47,842 nucleotides of DNA, from assembly GCF_003254295.1 (NCBI RefSeq), contig NZ_QKZO01000009.1:1-47842 (forward strand), written 5' to 3'. Below the pieces are notes generated by a model. The model was not told the origin of the DNA. It searched no databases and saw nothing but the letters and a program-made list of their open reading frames with translations. This DNA is from Rhodobacter capsulatus (GTDB lineage Bacteria > Pseudomonadota > Alphaproteobacteria > Rhodobacterales > Rhodobacteraceae). Made by a program: the position numbers and the translations under genes. How positions within the stretch are numbered: the stretch's first letter is position 1; every line of letters begins with the position of its first letter. Shown here piece after piece: positions 37,731 through 45,736 of this stretch.

Positions 37731-37905
37731 CGCACACCCCCCAAGATGAGCAGGGGCAGGCTCCGCCCTCGCGTCGTCCCGGCCGTGTCGCAATCGCGGC
37801 GAAATCATGACTCTTGGACACAATTTTGCGCAAATCGCCAATCTGGAAACGGTCCGTTTCGGCGCCAACCTTGGTCGGTCGCGGCGCGATCCTGTCGCTC
37901 GGCGC

Positions 37906-37933
37906 TTGCCAAAGCCCGAAGGACGGGTCTAAT
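37906..37933 (+). promoter_or_regulatory. Candidate promoter for ilvA giving a leaderless mRNA
   Basis: TTGCCA (37906-37911), 16 bp, TCTAAT (37928-37933). The ATG of ilvA is at 37940, so transcription would begin at or next to the start codon. No ribosome site stands at the normal distance before that ATG. Confidence 0.4.
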
Positions 37934-37939
37934 CGAACC

Positions 37940-39187
37940 ATGACCCAATTTGCCCTTGCCGCCCTTGCCGCCACCCGCGCCCTGCGCACGCTCTTCGAGC
38001 CGACGCCGCTGCAGCGCAATGATTTCCTGTCCAAACGTTACGAGGCCGAGATCTGGCTCAAGCGCGAAGACCTGACGCCAGTGCGCAGCTACAAGCTGCG
38101 CGGCGCCTTCACCGCGATGCGCAAGCTGCTGGAGATCACCCCCGAGGCGCGGCAGTTCGTCTGTGCCAGCGCGGGCAATCACGCGCAGGGCGTGGCCTTT
38201 GCCTGCCGTCATTTCGGCGTGCGCGGAACGATCTTCATGCCGGTGACGACGCCGCAGCAAAAGATCGACAAGACCCGCACCTTTGGCGGCGATGCGGTCG
38301 AGATCGTACTGACCGGCGATTATTTCGACCAGACGCTGGCGGCCTCGCAGAAATTCTGTGCCGAGGCGGGGGCGCATTTCCTCTCGCCCTTCGACGACGA
38401 GAACGTGATCGAGGGTCAGGCCTCGGTGGGGGTCGAGATCCTCGATCAGCTGGGCCGCGCGCCCGATCTGGTCATCCTGCCGGTGGGCGGCGGCGGTCTG
38501 GCGGCAGGCGTCACGGGCTATCTGCGCGCGACGGCACCGCAGACCGGCTATCGTTTCGTCGAGCCGCAGGGCGGCGCCAGCCTGACCGCGGCGGTGGCGG
38601 CGGGGGAACCGGTGACGCTCAAGCATGTCAACAGCTTCGTCGATGGCGCGGCGGTGGCGCGGATCGGGGCCTTGCCGCTTGCGGCGCTCGACTGGGTGGC
38701 CCCCGAGGAGATCCTGCTGGCGCCGGAAGATCGCATCTGCCTGACCATGCTCGAGATGCTGAACCACGAGGGGATCGTGCTGGAACCGGCCGGGGCGCTG
38801 TCGCTGAACGTGCTGCCGGAACTGGCGGGGGAAATCCGCGGCAAGACTGTCGTCTGCGTGACTTCGGGGGGGAATTTCGATTTCGAGCGGTTGCCCGAGG
38901 TCAAGGAACGGGCGCAGCGCTATTCCGGGCTGAAGAAATACTTCATCTTGCGGATGCCGCAACGGCCGGGGGCGTTGCGCGAATTCCTGTCGATGCTGGG
39001 GCCGGAAGACGACATCGCGCGGTTCGAATATCTGAAGAAATCCGCCCGCAACTTCGGCTCGGTGCTGATCGGCATCGAGACGAAGCAGGCGGGCGCCTTC
39101 GATGCGCTGACGCAAAAGCTGGATGCCGCGGGTTTTGATTACCGCGACATCACCGATGATTCCGCGATCGCCGAATTCCTGATCTGA
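37940..39187 (+). CDS. ilvA: Threonine dehydratase IlvA
   Basis: A 415-residue PLP enzyme that deaminates threonine to 2-oxobutanoate, the entry to isoleucine synthesis. PLP lysine is in PVRSYKLRGAF (K52), the phosphate loop is LPVGGGGLAAGV, and SAGNHAQGVAFAC is typical. The C-terminal ~80 residues (YFILRMPQRPGALREFL) are one ACT-like regulatory domain, so feedback control by isoleucine is likely; the short form with a single ACT domain is common in Rhodobacterales. ATG 37940 is chosen for homology although it lacks a ribosome site. It is convergent with the HPt gene, 3 bp apart. Confidence 0.95.
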   Translation: MTQFALAALAATRALRTLFEPTPLQRNDFLSKRYEAEIWLKREDLTPVRSYKLRGAFTAMRKLLEITPEARQFVCASAGNHAQGVAFACRHFGVRGTIFMPVTTPQQKIDKTRTFGGDAVEIVLTGDYFDQTLAASQKFCAEAGAHFLSPFDDENVIEGQASVGVEILDQLGRAPDLVILPVGGGGLAAGVTGYLRATAPQTGYRFVEPQGGASLTAAVAAGEPVTLKHVNSFVDGAAVARIGALPLAALDWVAPEEILLAPEDRICLTMLEMLNHEGIVLEPAGALSLNVLPELAGEIRGKTVVCVTSGGNFDFERLPEVKERAQRYSGLKKYFILRMPQRPGALREFLSMLGPEDDIARFEYLKKSARNFGSVLIGIETKQAGAFDALTQKLDAAGFDYRDITDDSAIAEFLI

Positions 39188-39190
39188 GCC

Positions 39191-39520
39191 TCAGGCGGCG
39201 GACAGGAATTCGTCGACCCGGCCCATGAAGATGTCCTTCGAGCGGCCGTAACAGTCGAGCACGGCGGCAATGTCCACCGTCGCGGCATTGCCCGCGGCGC
39301 AGCGGCGTTCGCCGTCCTGGCAGATCGCCCCGAAGTCGCGAAAGCCCAGATTCCAGGCCGAGCCCTTGAGGAAATGCAGCTCGTCGCCCAGCTTGTCCGG
39401 CTTGCGGCCCAGATTCATCACCACGCTCTCGACCTCGTCGAGAAACAGCTCGAGCACTTCGGCAAACCCTTCGGCGCCGATTTCGGATCGCAACTCGGCG
39501 ACCCGTTCCCAATCGATCAT
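39191..39520 (-). CDS. Histidine phosphotransfer (HPt) domain protein
   Basis: A 109-residue single HPt domain, which relays a phosphoryl group between response regulators and hybrid kinases. The phosphorylated His49 lies in ELHFLKGSAWNLGF, the classical HxxKGSA motif in a four-helix bundle. ATG 39520 is chosen for GGAGG 6 bp upstream; an in-frame ATG four codons earlier would place that site inside the gene. It is divergent from the REC-PP2C gene with 128 bp between the starts, so they probably share a control region and act in one relay. A direct partner kinase is not in the window. Confidence 0.92.
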   Translation of the reverse strand: MIDWERVAELRSEIGAEGFAEVLELFLDEVESVVMNLGRKPDKLGDELHFLKGSAWNLGFRDFGAICQDGERRCAAGNAATVDIAAVLDCYGRSKDIFMGRVDEFLSAA

Positions 39521-39648
39521 AGTACCCTCCACAGAGCCCTTTTCTCACCACAGCGAAAGGCTACGGGCCATTCCTTGCGGAAGCTTTAACCCCCGATCAG
39601 GATTACGGCGATTCACCTGTTCTTAAGGCCGATCGCGCAAGGTGCGCC

Positions 39649-40956
39649 ATGCATAGTGCCGGTGAGCCCGTGACAGATCCGATTTCAGACCGTCCAGATC
39701 CGACCTCAGCTTCCGAGCCCGCCCCCGTGCCGCGCCGGGTTCTGGTCGTGGACGACAGCAAGATGCAGCGTCGCATCCTGTCCGCACTGCTCTCGCGGTC
39801 GGGCTATGAGGTGCTGGAGGCGGGCTCGGCGGAAGAGGCGCTGGACATCTGCGACCGGATCGAGCCCGATTTCGTGCTGTCCGACTGGATGATGCCCGGC
39901 ATGTCGGGGATCGAATTCTGCCAGCAGTTCCGCGCCATGCCGCGCGAGGGCTATGGTTATTTCATCCTTCTGACCTCGAAGACGGACAAGCATGACGTGG
40001 CCGAGGGGCTGCAAAGCGGCGCCGATGATTTTCTGGCCAAGCCGGTGAATGGCGACGAGCTGCGGGCCCGGCTGATGGCGGGCGAACGCATCCTGACCAT
40101 GGAACATGCGATGAAGGAGAAGAACCGGCAGCTCTCCTCGGCGCTGGGCGAGTTGCAGTCGCTTTACGATTCGATCAACCGCGATCTGGTCGAGGCCTGC
40201 AAGCTGCAGCAATCTCTGGTCAAGGAACGCCACCGCAGCTTCGGCAATGCGCAGGTGTCGCTGACGCTGCGGCCCTCGGGCCATGTCGGCGGCGATCTGG
40301 TCGGCTTTTTCCCGATCAACATCCGCCGCGTCGGGCTTTACGGCATCGACGTCTCGGGGCATGGCATCACCTCGGCGCTGATGACGGCGCGGCTGGCGGG
40401 CTATCTGTCGGGCACCTCGCCCGAACAGAACATCGCCCTGATCCAGACCGAATTCGGCTTTTACGACGGCCGCGACCCGGCCGATCTGGCCGCCTATCTG
40501 AACACCCTCGTGCTCGAGGAAATGCAGACCGACAGCTATTTCACCCTGATCTATGCCGATGTGGACCTGATTTCCGGCAAGGTCGCGCTGGTGCAGGCGG
40601 GGCATCCGCATCCGGCGGTGCTGCGCGCCGATGGCTCGGTCGAATTTCTGGGCGATGGCGGCCTGCCCGTCGGGCTGATCGAGGGGGCGAGCTACGAAAC
40701 CGTCACCACCCGGCTTGCGCCCGGGGACCGGCTGTTCCTGGGTTCCGACGGCATCACCGAGGCGGAACCGCCGCGCCGTCCGCAGATCGGCGAGGAGGGG
40801 CTCGCCATGCTGCTCAAACGGCTGAACCTGCTGCGCGGCCCGGCTTTTCTGGATGCGCTTTACTGGGAATTGCAGCGCATGACCTCGGACAACCTGGCCG
40901 ACGATGTGTCGGCGGTGCTCTTTGAATTCTACGGCGCCAAGGAAAACGTCGGTTAA
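39649..40956 (+). CDS. Response regulator with PP2C/SpoIIE phosphatase output
   Basis: A 435-residue cytosolic regulator. A REC domain (residues ~30-145) has acidic D35-D36, phospho-acceptor D79 (LSDWMMPGMSG) and Lys in FLAKPVN. A coiled linker (~150-190) leads to a PP2C/SpoIIE phosphatase (~200-430) with SGHVGGDLVGFF, IDVSGHGITSALM, GSDGITEAE and DNLADDVSAVLF holding metal-binding Asp residues. Such proteins free anti-sigma antagonists in partner-switching systems when phosphorylated. R. capsulatus RbaY, which acts on RbaV/RbaW and gene-transfer-agent output, has this same layout, so this may be RbaY, but identity is not proven. ATG 39649 with AAGG upstream. Its stop overlaps that of the convergent HlyD gene. 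Confidence 0.92.
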   Translation: MHSAGEPVTDPISDRPDPTSASEPAPVPRRVLVVDDSKMQRRILSALLSRSGYEVLEAGSAEEALDICDRIEPDFVLSDWMMPGMSGIEFCQQFRAMPREGYGYFILLTSKTDKHDVAEGLQSGADDFLAKPVNGDELRARLMAGERILTMEHAMKEKNRQLSSALGELQSLYDSINRDLVEACKLQQSLVKERHRSFGNAQVSLTLRPSGHVGGDLVGFFPINIRRVGLYGIDVSGHGITSALMTARLAGYLSGTSPEQNIALIQTEFGFYDGRDPADLAAYLNTLVLEEMQTDSYFTLIYADVDLISGKVALVQAGHPHPAVLRADGSVEFLGDGGLPVGLIEGASYETVTTRLAPGDRLFLGSDGITEAEPPRRPQIGEEGLAMLLKRLNLLRGPAFLDALYWELQRMTSDNLADDVSAVLFEFYGAKENVG

Positions 40957-42125
40957 GGCTCGCGCAGCGCCTCGCGCGATTTGTAAAGCGGCTTGAGCAG
41001 ATACTGCAGCACGGTCTTTTCGCCGGTGTGCAGTTCCACCGTCGCCTGCATCCCGGGCCGGATTTCAAGACGGCGCTGGCGTTCGGTCAGCCGCGCCAGA
41101 TCGACCCGCAAGGTCACCTTGTAATAGGGTTCGGCATCGGGCTTCTGTTCGTCCTTGAACGTGTCGGCCGAGACGAAATGCACCGCGCCCTGCAGGCTGC
41201 CGTAAATCGTGTAATCATAAGCCGAGAGCTTGATCGTCGCCGCCTGCCCCAGCTTCACGTTGGCAATGTCCTTCGGCGCGATCCGGGCGTCGATGAACAG
41301 TTCTTCATCCAGCGGGATGATCTCCAGGATCTCCTCGCCCGGCCGCACGACGCCGCCGATCGTCGTCACGGAAAGCTTGTTGACGATCCCGTGCATCGGC
41401 GAGGTCAGCGTGGTCCGCGTCAGCTGATCTTGCGACAGTTTCAGCTGCTGGCGCAAGGTGCCCAGCTTTTCCAGCGTCTCGGAATAGTCCGAGGCGCGGT
41501 CCAGCTCCGCCTTGGTGGTGATGTCGTTCAGCTGCGCCTCGGCATCGGAAAAGGCCTTGCGCGCCTTGGTCACCTCGATCAGCGGCGCGACGTCGCGTTC
41601 GAACATCTTTTCCAGCATGTCGCGCTCGGCCTTGGCCTGTTTCAGGATCGCCGCCGCCCCCTTCCTGCGCGAGGCATAATCGCTCAGCCGCGCCAGCAGC
41701 AACGCGCTTTCCGACTTCACGATCTCGGGGACAAGCCGGTCCTGCTCCTCGCTCGGCACGAATTCATCCAGCCCGTTCATCTCGGCCTCAAGCCGCAGCT
41801 GCCGGATTTCCAGCGCCGCGATCTGCGCCTGCAGATCATCGACCTGGGTCCGATACGAGGTCTCGTGCAGCCGCCCCAGCACCGTGCCTGGGGACACCTC
41901 GTCGCCCTCGGAGACATTCAGCTCCGCCAGAATCCCGCCTTCCAGGTTCTGGATGATCTGCGGCTTCGAGGACGAGACGATCTCTCCGGGGCCGCGCACG
42001 ATCTGGTCAATGCGGGCATAGGCGGACCAGACCAGAAAGGCCAGGATCGACAGGCCGATCAGCCAGATCGTCCAGCTCATCCGCCGCGCCGCCGTGGTCA
42101 CCGCCGCAGGATCGACGGTGCTCAT
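40953..42125 (-). CDS. Type I secretion membrane fusion protein (HlyD/LapC family)
   Basis: A 390-residue periplasmic adaptor joining the ABC transporter to the outer-membrane channel. One membrane segment at ~17-37 (WTIWLIGLSILAFLVWSAYA), a biotinyl-lipoyl-like part with VRGPGEIVSSSKPQIIQNLEGG, a long helical hairpin (~90-250) and the C-terminal IRPGMQATVELHTGEKTVLQYLLKPL motif of the family. ATG 42125 overlaps the ABC gene stop as ATGA. Last gene of the adhesin export operon. Confidence 0.95.
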   Translation of the reverse strand: MSTVDPAAVTTAARRMSWTIWLIGLSILAFLVWSAYARIDQIVRGPGEIVSSSKPQIIQNLEGGILAELNVSEGDEVSPGTVLGRLHETSYRTQVDDLQAQIAALEIRQLRLEAEMNGLDEFVPSEEQDRLVPEIVKSESALLLARLSDYASRRKGAAAILKQAKAERDMLEKMFERDVAPLIEVTKARKAFSDAEAQLNDITTKAELDRASDYSETLEKLGTLRQQLKLSQDQLTRTTLTSPMHGIVNKLSVTTIGGVVRPGEEILEIIPLDEELFIDARIAPKDIANVKLGQAATIKLSAYDYTIYGSLQGAVHFVSADTFKDEQKPDAEPYYKVTLRVDLARLTERQRRLEIRPGMQATVELHTGEKTVLQYLLKPLYKSREALREP

Positions 42126-44371
42126 TTCGGCCCCCCGGCCTTCGCCTTGGTCAGATGCGCCAGCACCGCATCGCGCGGGCCATCGACCGCCATCCGGCCG
42201 TTCTGCAAGATCAGCGTGCGCGCGGTCAGCGCCAGGATCGGCACCCGATGCGTCGCGATGATCGCCGTGCGCCCGTCCAGCCAGGTCTCCAGCCGGCTCA
42301 CCAGCGTCGTTTCCAGCGTGGTGTCCAGCGCCGCGGTGGGTTCATCAAGGATCACCACCGTCGGATCCTGCAGCCAGAGCCGCGCCCAGCCGATCGACTG
42401 GCGCTGCCCGACCGAAAGCCCCTCGCCGCCGTCGCGGATCGGCAGATCAAGGCCTTTCGGATGACCGCGCAGGAACGGCCCGAGCCCGGCAAAATCGAGC
42501 GCGCGGTAAAGCCGCTCCTCGTCGCGTTCCAGCTGCGTCAGGTTCAGGTTGTCGCGCAAGGTGCCGGAAAACAGCCGCACGTCCTGGCTCAGATACCCCA
42601 CCGCCCGGCGCAGATCGCGCGGATGCAGCTGGCCCAGATCGACGCCATCCAGCAGGATCCGCCCCGCCGTCGGTTCGTAGACCCCGGCCAGCAGCTTCAA
42701 AAGCGTCGATTTGCCAGAGCCGTTCGCGCCCAGAATGGCGACCCTCTGCCCCGGCGGAATGCGCAGCGCGGCAATGTCCACCGTCGCCGATCCCTCGGGG
42801 TCGTATTTGAATTCCAGCCCGCGCAGCTCGTATTCGCCCTCGATCCGCTCGGCGCGCAGATAGCTGCGGCTGGCGGCCTGCACCTGATCGGCGCTTGCGA
42901 TTTCCTCAAGACCCTGCAGCGCCGCCTTCACATTGGCCCAGCGCGCCATCGTCCCCGCCAGCTGCGTCAGCGGCGCCAGCGTGCGCGAGGTCAGAAGCCC
43001 GATGGCGATGATCGCGCCCACGGTGAATTCGCCCTCGAAGACCATGTAGGCGCCGACCATCACCGCGGTCACATAGGTCGCCTGCTGCACCATCTGCGCC
43101 CAATAGGTCAGCGCCGAGGCGAGCTTGCGGCTTTCCGAGGATTTCACCGCCGAAAGCGTCGTCAGTTCCTCCCAGACCCGCTTGAACCGGTCGGCGCCGC
43201 GCTGGGTGGCCACCGTTTCATGTTCATAGATCGCCTCGTGCAGAAGCTTCGCCGCCCGGGCGGAGGCACCCTGCGTCGATTGCGTGATCTTCATCATCCT
43301 GCCCTGCATGAGGAAGCCGGGCACCACCATCAGGATGGCCCCCGCCAGCAGCACCCAGACCAGATTGCCGCCGATCGAGGCGACAAGGGCGAGGAAGATG
43401 AAGATGAAGGGAATGTCGGCGATCGTGCCGATCGTCGAGGCGGTGAAGAACTCCCGCACCGAGGAAAATTCCCGCATCGCGGAAAACAGCTGGCTGGGCG
43501 AACGCCGCCCGGGCGCCGCCTTCATCCCCAGAAGCCGGTCCATCAGCAGGCCCTGCACCGTCAGCTCGATCTTGCGACCGGCCAGATCCATCAGCCCCGA
43601 GCGGGCGAGCTTCAGCGCCATTTCAAGAACCAGCGCCAGCAGCGCGCCCAGCGCCAGCACCCAGAGCGTCGCCTCGGATTTGTGCGGAATGACGCGGTCA
43701 TAGACCTGCATCGAGAACATCGAGACCGCGACGGCCAGGATATTGGCGAAAAGCGAGCCCAGCGCCACTTCGACAAAGGCGCGGCGCTGCGCCTTGAACG
43801 CGCCCCAGAACCAGTGCTCGGGCGCGGTCTCGGGGGCATGGCGGCTTTCAAGCTGACGCAGCGAGGTGCGGGCGCGGATGATCTTGCCCGAAAAGAACGG
43901 CGCGAATTCGGCCAGCGCGACTTCGGCGCGTTGATCGGGACAGCTCTTGTCGTAAACAAAAAGCAGATCGGCTTCCTGCTTGATCACCAGCACCAGCTGC
44001 CCCGAGGTCATCTGCGCCAGCGCCGGCCATTGTCCGGGCGAGAGCCGGGCGATCTGCTCGACCGCGGCGGTCATCCCCGCCACCCGCAGCACCGCGGCGA
44101 TATGTTCGGGCTGGACCTCATCCGCCTCGGCGCCGGTGACGGCGGCGGTGGCCTCGCCCACGGCCAGAAGCATCTGTTCCAGAATATCGGCGGCGGGCAC
44201 CTGCGCGCCCAGCAGCGCAGCATAGGCCGAGGCCAGTTCCGCCCGCGCCCGCGCCCGTCCGGGGGCCTTGGGCGGGCTTGGCTGGGCGGGGACGGCTTTC
44301 GGCAAAGCGCCATCGGACGCCCCGCTGACACGGGCCGCATTCAGATCGAAGGCTATCACCCGGTCTGCCAA
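42122..44371 (-). CDS. Type I secretion ABC transporter with inactive C39-like domain (LapB type)
   Basis: A 749-residue permease-ATPase. Residues ~60-170 form a C39 peptidase-like domain without the catalytic Cys, as in exporters of long adhesins and RTX proteins that do not cut a leader. A six-helix transmembrane part follows (~195-490), then the ATPase with Walker A GANGSGKS, signature LSVGQRQ (a variant of LSGGQ) and Walker B VVILDEPTAALD. Start TTG at 44371 (leading ADRVIAFDLNAARV) is the only upstream start close to a GGAAG; GTG further in is an alternative. It lies 14 bp after the tolC-like gene stop. The adhesin encoded upstream is the likely substrate. Confidence 0.94.
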   Translation of the reverse strand: MADRVIAFDLNAARVSGASDGALPKAVPAQPSPPKAPGRARARAELASAYAALLGAQVPAADILEQMLLAVGEATAAVTGAEADEVQPEHIAAVLRVAGMTAAVEQIARLSPGQWPALAQMTSGQLVLVIKQEADLLFVYDKSCPDQRAEVALAEFAPFFSGKIIRARTSLRQLESRHAPETAPEHWFWGAFKAQRRAFVEVALGSLFANILAVAVSMFSMQVYDRVIPHKSEATLWVLALGALLALVLEMALKLARSGLMDLAGRKIELTVQGLLMDRLLGMKAAPGRRSPSQLFSAMREFSSVREFFTASTIGTIADIPFIFIFLALVASIGGNLVWVLLAGAILMVVPGFLMQGRMMKITQSTQGASARAAKLLHEAIYEHETVATQRGADRFKRVWEELTTLSAVKSSESRKLASALTYWAQMVQQATYVTAVMVGAYMVFEGEFTVGAIIAIGLLTSRTLAPLTQLAGTMARWANVKAALQGLEEIASADQVQAASRSYLRAERIEGEYELRGLEFKYDPEGSATVDIAALRIPPGQRVAILGANGSGKSTLLKLLAGVYEPTAGRILLDGVDLGQLHPRDLRRAVGYLSQDVRLFSGTLRDNLNLTQLERDEERLYRALDFAGLGPFLRGHPKGLDLPIRDGGEGLSVGQRQSIGWARLWLQDPTVVILDEPTAALDTTLETTLVSRLETWLDGRTAIIATHRVPILALTARTLILQNGRMAVDGPRDAVLAHLTKAKAGGPK

Positions 44372-44385
44372 GCTTCCGCACCGTT

Positions 44386-45726
44386 TCAGATATTGCTGCC
44401 GTCCACCAATATTCCGTGTTTACGCGCGATTTCCAGCTCTATCAGCGCGATGTCATACTTCAGCCCGGCCTGCGCATGGGCCATCTGCGCATGGCTTTCA
44501 TACATGCTTACCAGATCCATCAGCGACCGCCGCCCCATCTTGTATTGCTCGGTGAACATCTCCAGCCCGGCGGCGGTTTCCGCCACCACCGTGCCGTCGC
44601 GGGCCTCCCGCGCCTCAAGTGCGGCAATCTTGGCGCGCAGCGACGCCACCTCCTGCACCTCGGTCTGTTCGGTTCGCGCCACCCGGGCCGCGGCGGCCTC
44701 GCGCGTGGCCTCGACCGCTTCCAGCTGCGCTTTCGTGCCGAAGCCCAGCATCTGGTCGATGCCCAGCTTCAGGCCGATGTCGCTGTCGCCGCTGCCGGTG
44801 CGGGCCTCGGCGCCCAGCTTCGGCAGATGCCCGGCGCGGCTGATCCGCGCCTCGGCCTCGGCCCGTTCCGCCTCGGCGCGCGATTTCGTCACCGAAAGCG
44901 CCCCGGGCAGGGGCTCGGGCAGGGCCAGATCGTTCATCCCTGCAAGCCCGTCGAGCGGCGCCGAGGTCATCGCGCGCAACTGCGCCATCGCCGCCGTGGC
45001 GGTGTCGCGATCGGCCTGCGCCGTCGCCCGCATCTCGGAGAGCTTTTGCGCCAGCACCCGGGCCTCGGTGCCATCCGACAGCCCGCCTTCGACGCGGATC
45101 TGCATGATCTCGTTGAAATCGCCCAGTTTCGCAACCGAGAGATCGGCCACCGCCGCCTGTTCGCGGGCCTTCAGCGCGTTGACATAGGCCTTCAGCCCCT
45201 CGGCCACGGTGTCGTTCATCTCGGCCGAAAGCGATACCGCCGCCACTTCGACATCGGCCGCCGCCGCCTCGCGTTCGGCCCGTTTCGCGCCATTGTCCCA
45301 CAAGGTCTGGTTGATCAGCAGCTCGGCCGCCAGATCGCCCAGCCGCATCAGGCTGAGGCTGGGCCCGATCCGCGGCAGCCAGTTCTTCGAGGTCGCCTGC
45401 GCCGTCAGCCGCGCCACCCGCAGCTCCGCCTTGGCAGAGCCCTTGGCGTCGCGCAGCACCGCCCCGGCCACCTGCGCATAGGGGCCCGACCCGGGCAGCA
45501 CCGAAACCCGGCCCGCCAGCTCGGCGATGATCGCCGAGGTCTCGGCGGTGGTGCCGGGCTTGCTTGCGACCAGCGTGGCCGTCGCAGGAGAGAAGGCCGA
45601 GCGGCCGGTGGGGAAGGGGGTCCCCTCCATGCAGCCGCTCGCCAGCATCGCAATCAGTGCCGCCGCCGACATCCGGGCCACGGGGAGGGCCCGGAAAAGC
45701 GGCGCGAAGCTGCCGTTCCGGGTCAT
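44386..45726 (-). CDS. TolC-family outer-membrane lipoprotein
   Basis: A 446-residue channel subunit with a lipoprotein signal: hydrophobic LIAMLASGC with lipid Cys32. The TolC repeat structure of coiled helices is visible as two Ala/Glu/Arg-rich halves (DNGAKRAEREAAAAD..., EATREAAAARVARTEQ...). YKMGRRSLMDLVSMYESHAQM near the C-terminus is a typical TolC-type motif. ATG 45726 starts 10 bp after the adhesin stop. It forms the outer end of the export path with the ABC and HlyD proteins. Confidence 0.9.
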   Translation of the reverse strand: MTRNGSFAPLFRALPVARMSAAALIAMLASGCMEGTPFPTGRSAFSPATATLVASKPGTTAETSAIIAELAGRVSVLPGSGPYAQVAGAVLRDAKGSAKAELRVARLTAQATSKNWLPRIGPSLSLMRLGDLAAELLINQTLWDNGAKRAEREAAAADVEVAAVSLSAEMNDTVAEGLKAYVNALKAREQAAVADLSVAKLGDFNEIMQIRVEGGLSDGTEARVLAQKLSEMRATAQADRDTATAAMAQLRAMTSAPLDGLAGMNDLALPEPLPGALSVTKSRAEAERAEAEARISRAGHLPKLGAEARTGSGDSDIGLKLGIDQMLGFGTKAQLEAVEATREAAAARVARTEQTEVQEVASLRAKIAALEAREARDGTVVAETAAGLEMFTEQYKMGRRSLMDLVSMYESHAQMAHAQAGLKYDIALIELEIARKHGILVDGSNI

Positions 45727-45736
45727 CGGGGCACCG

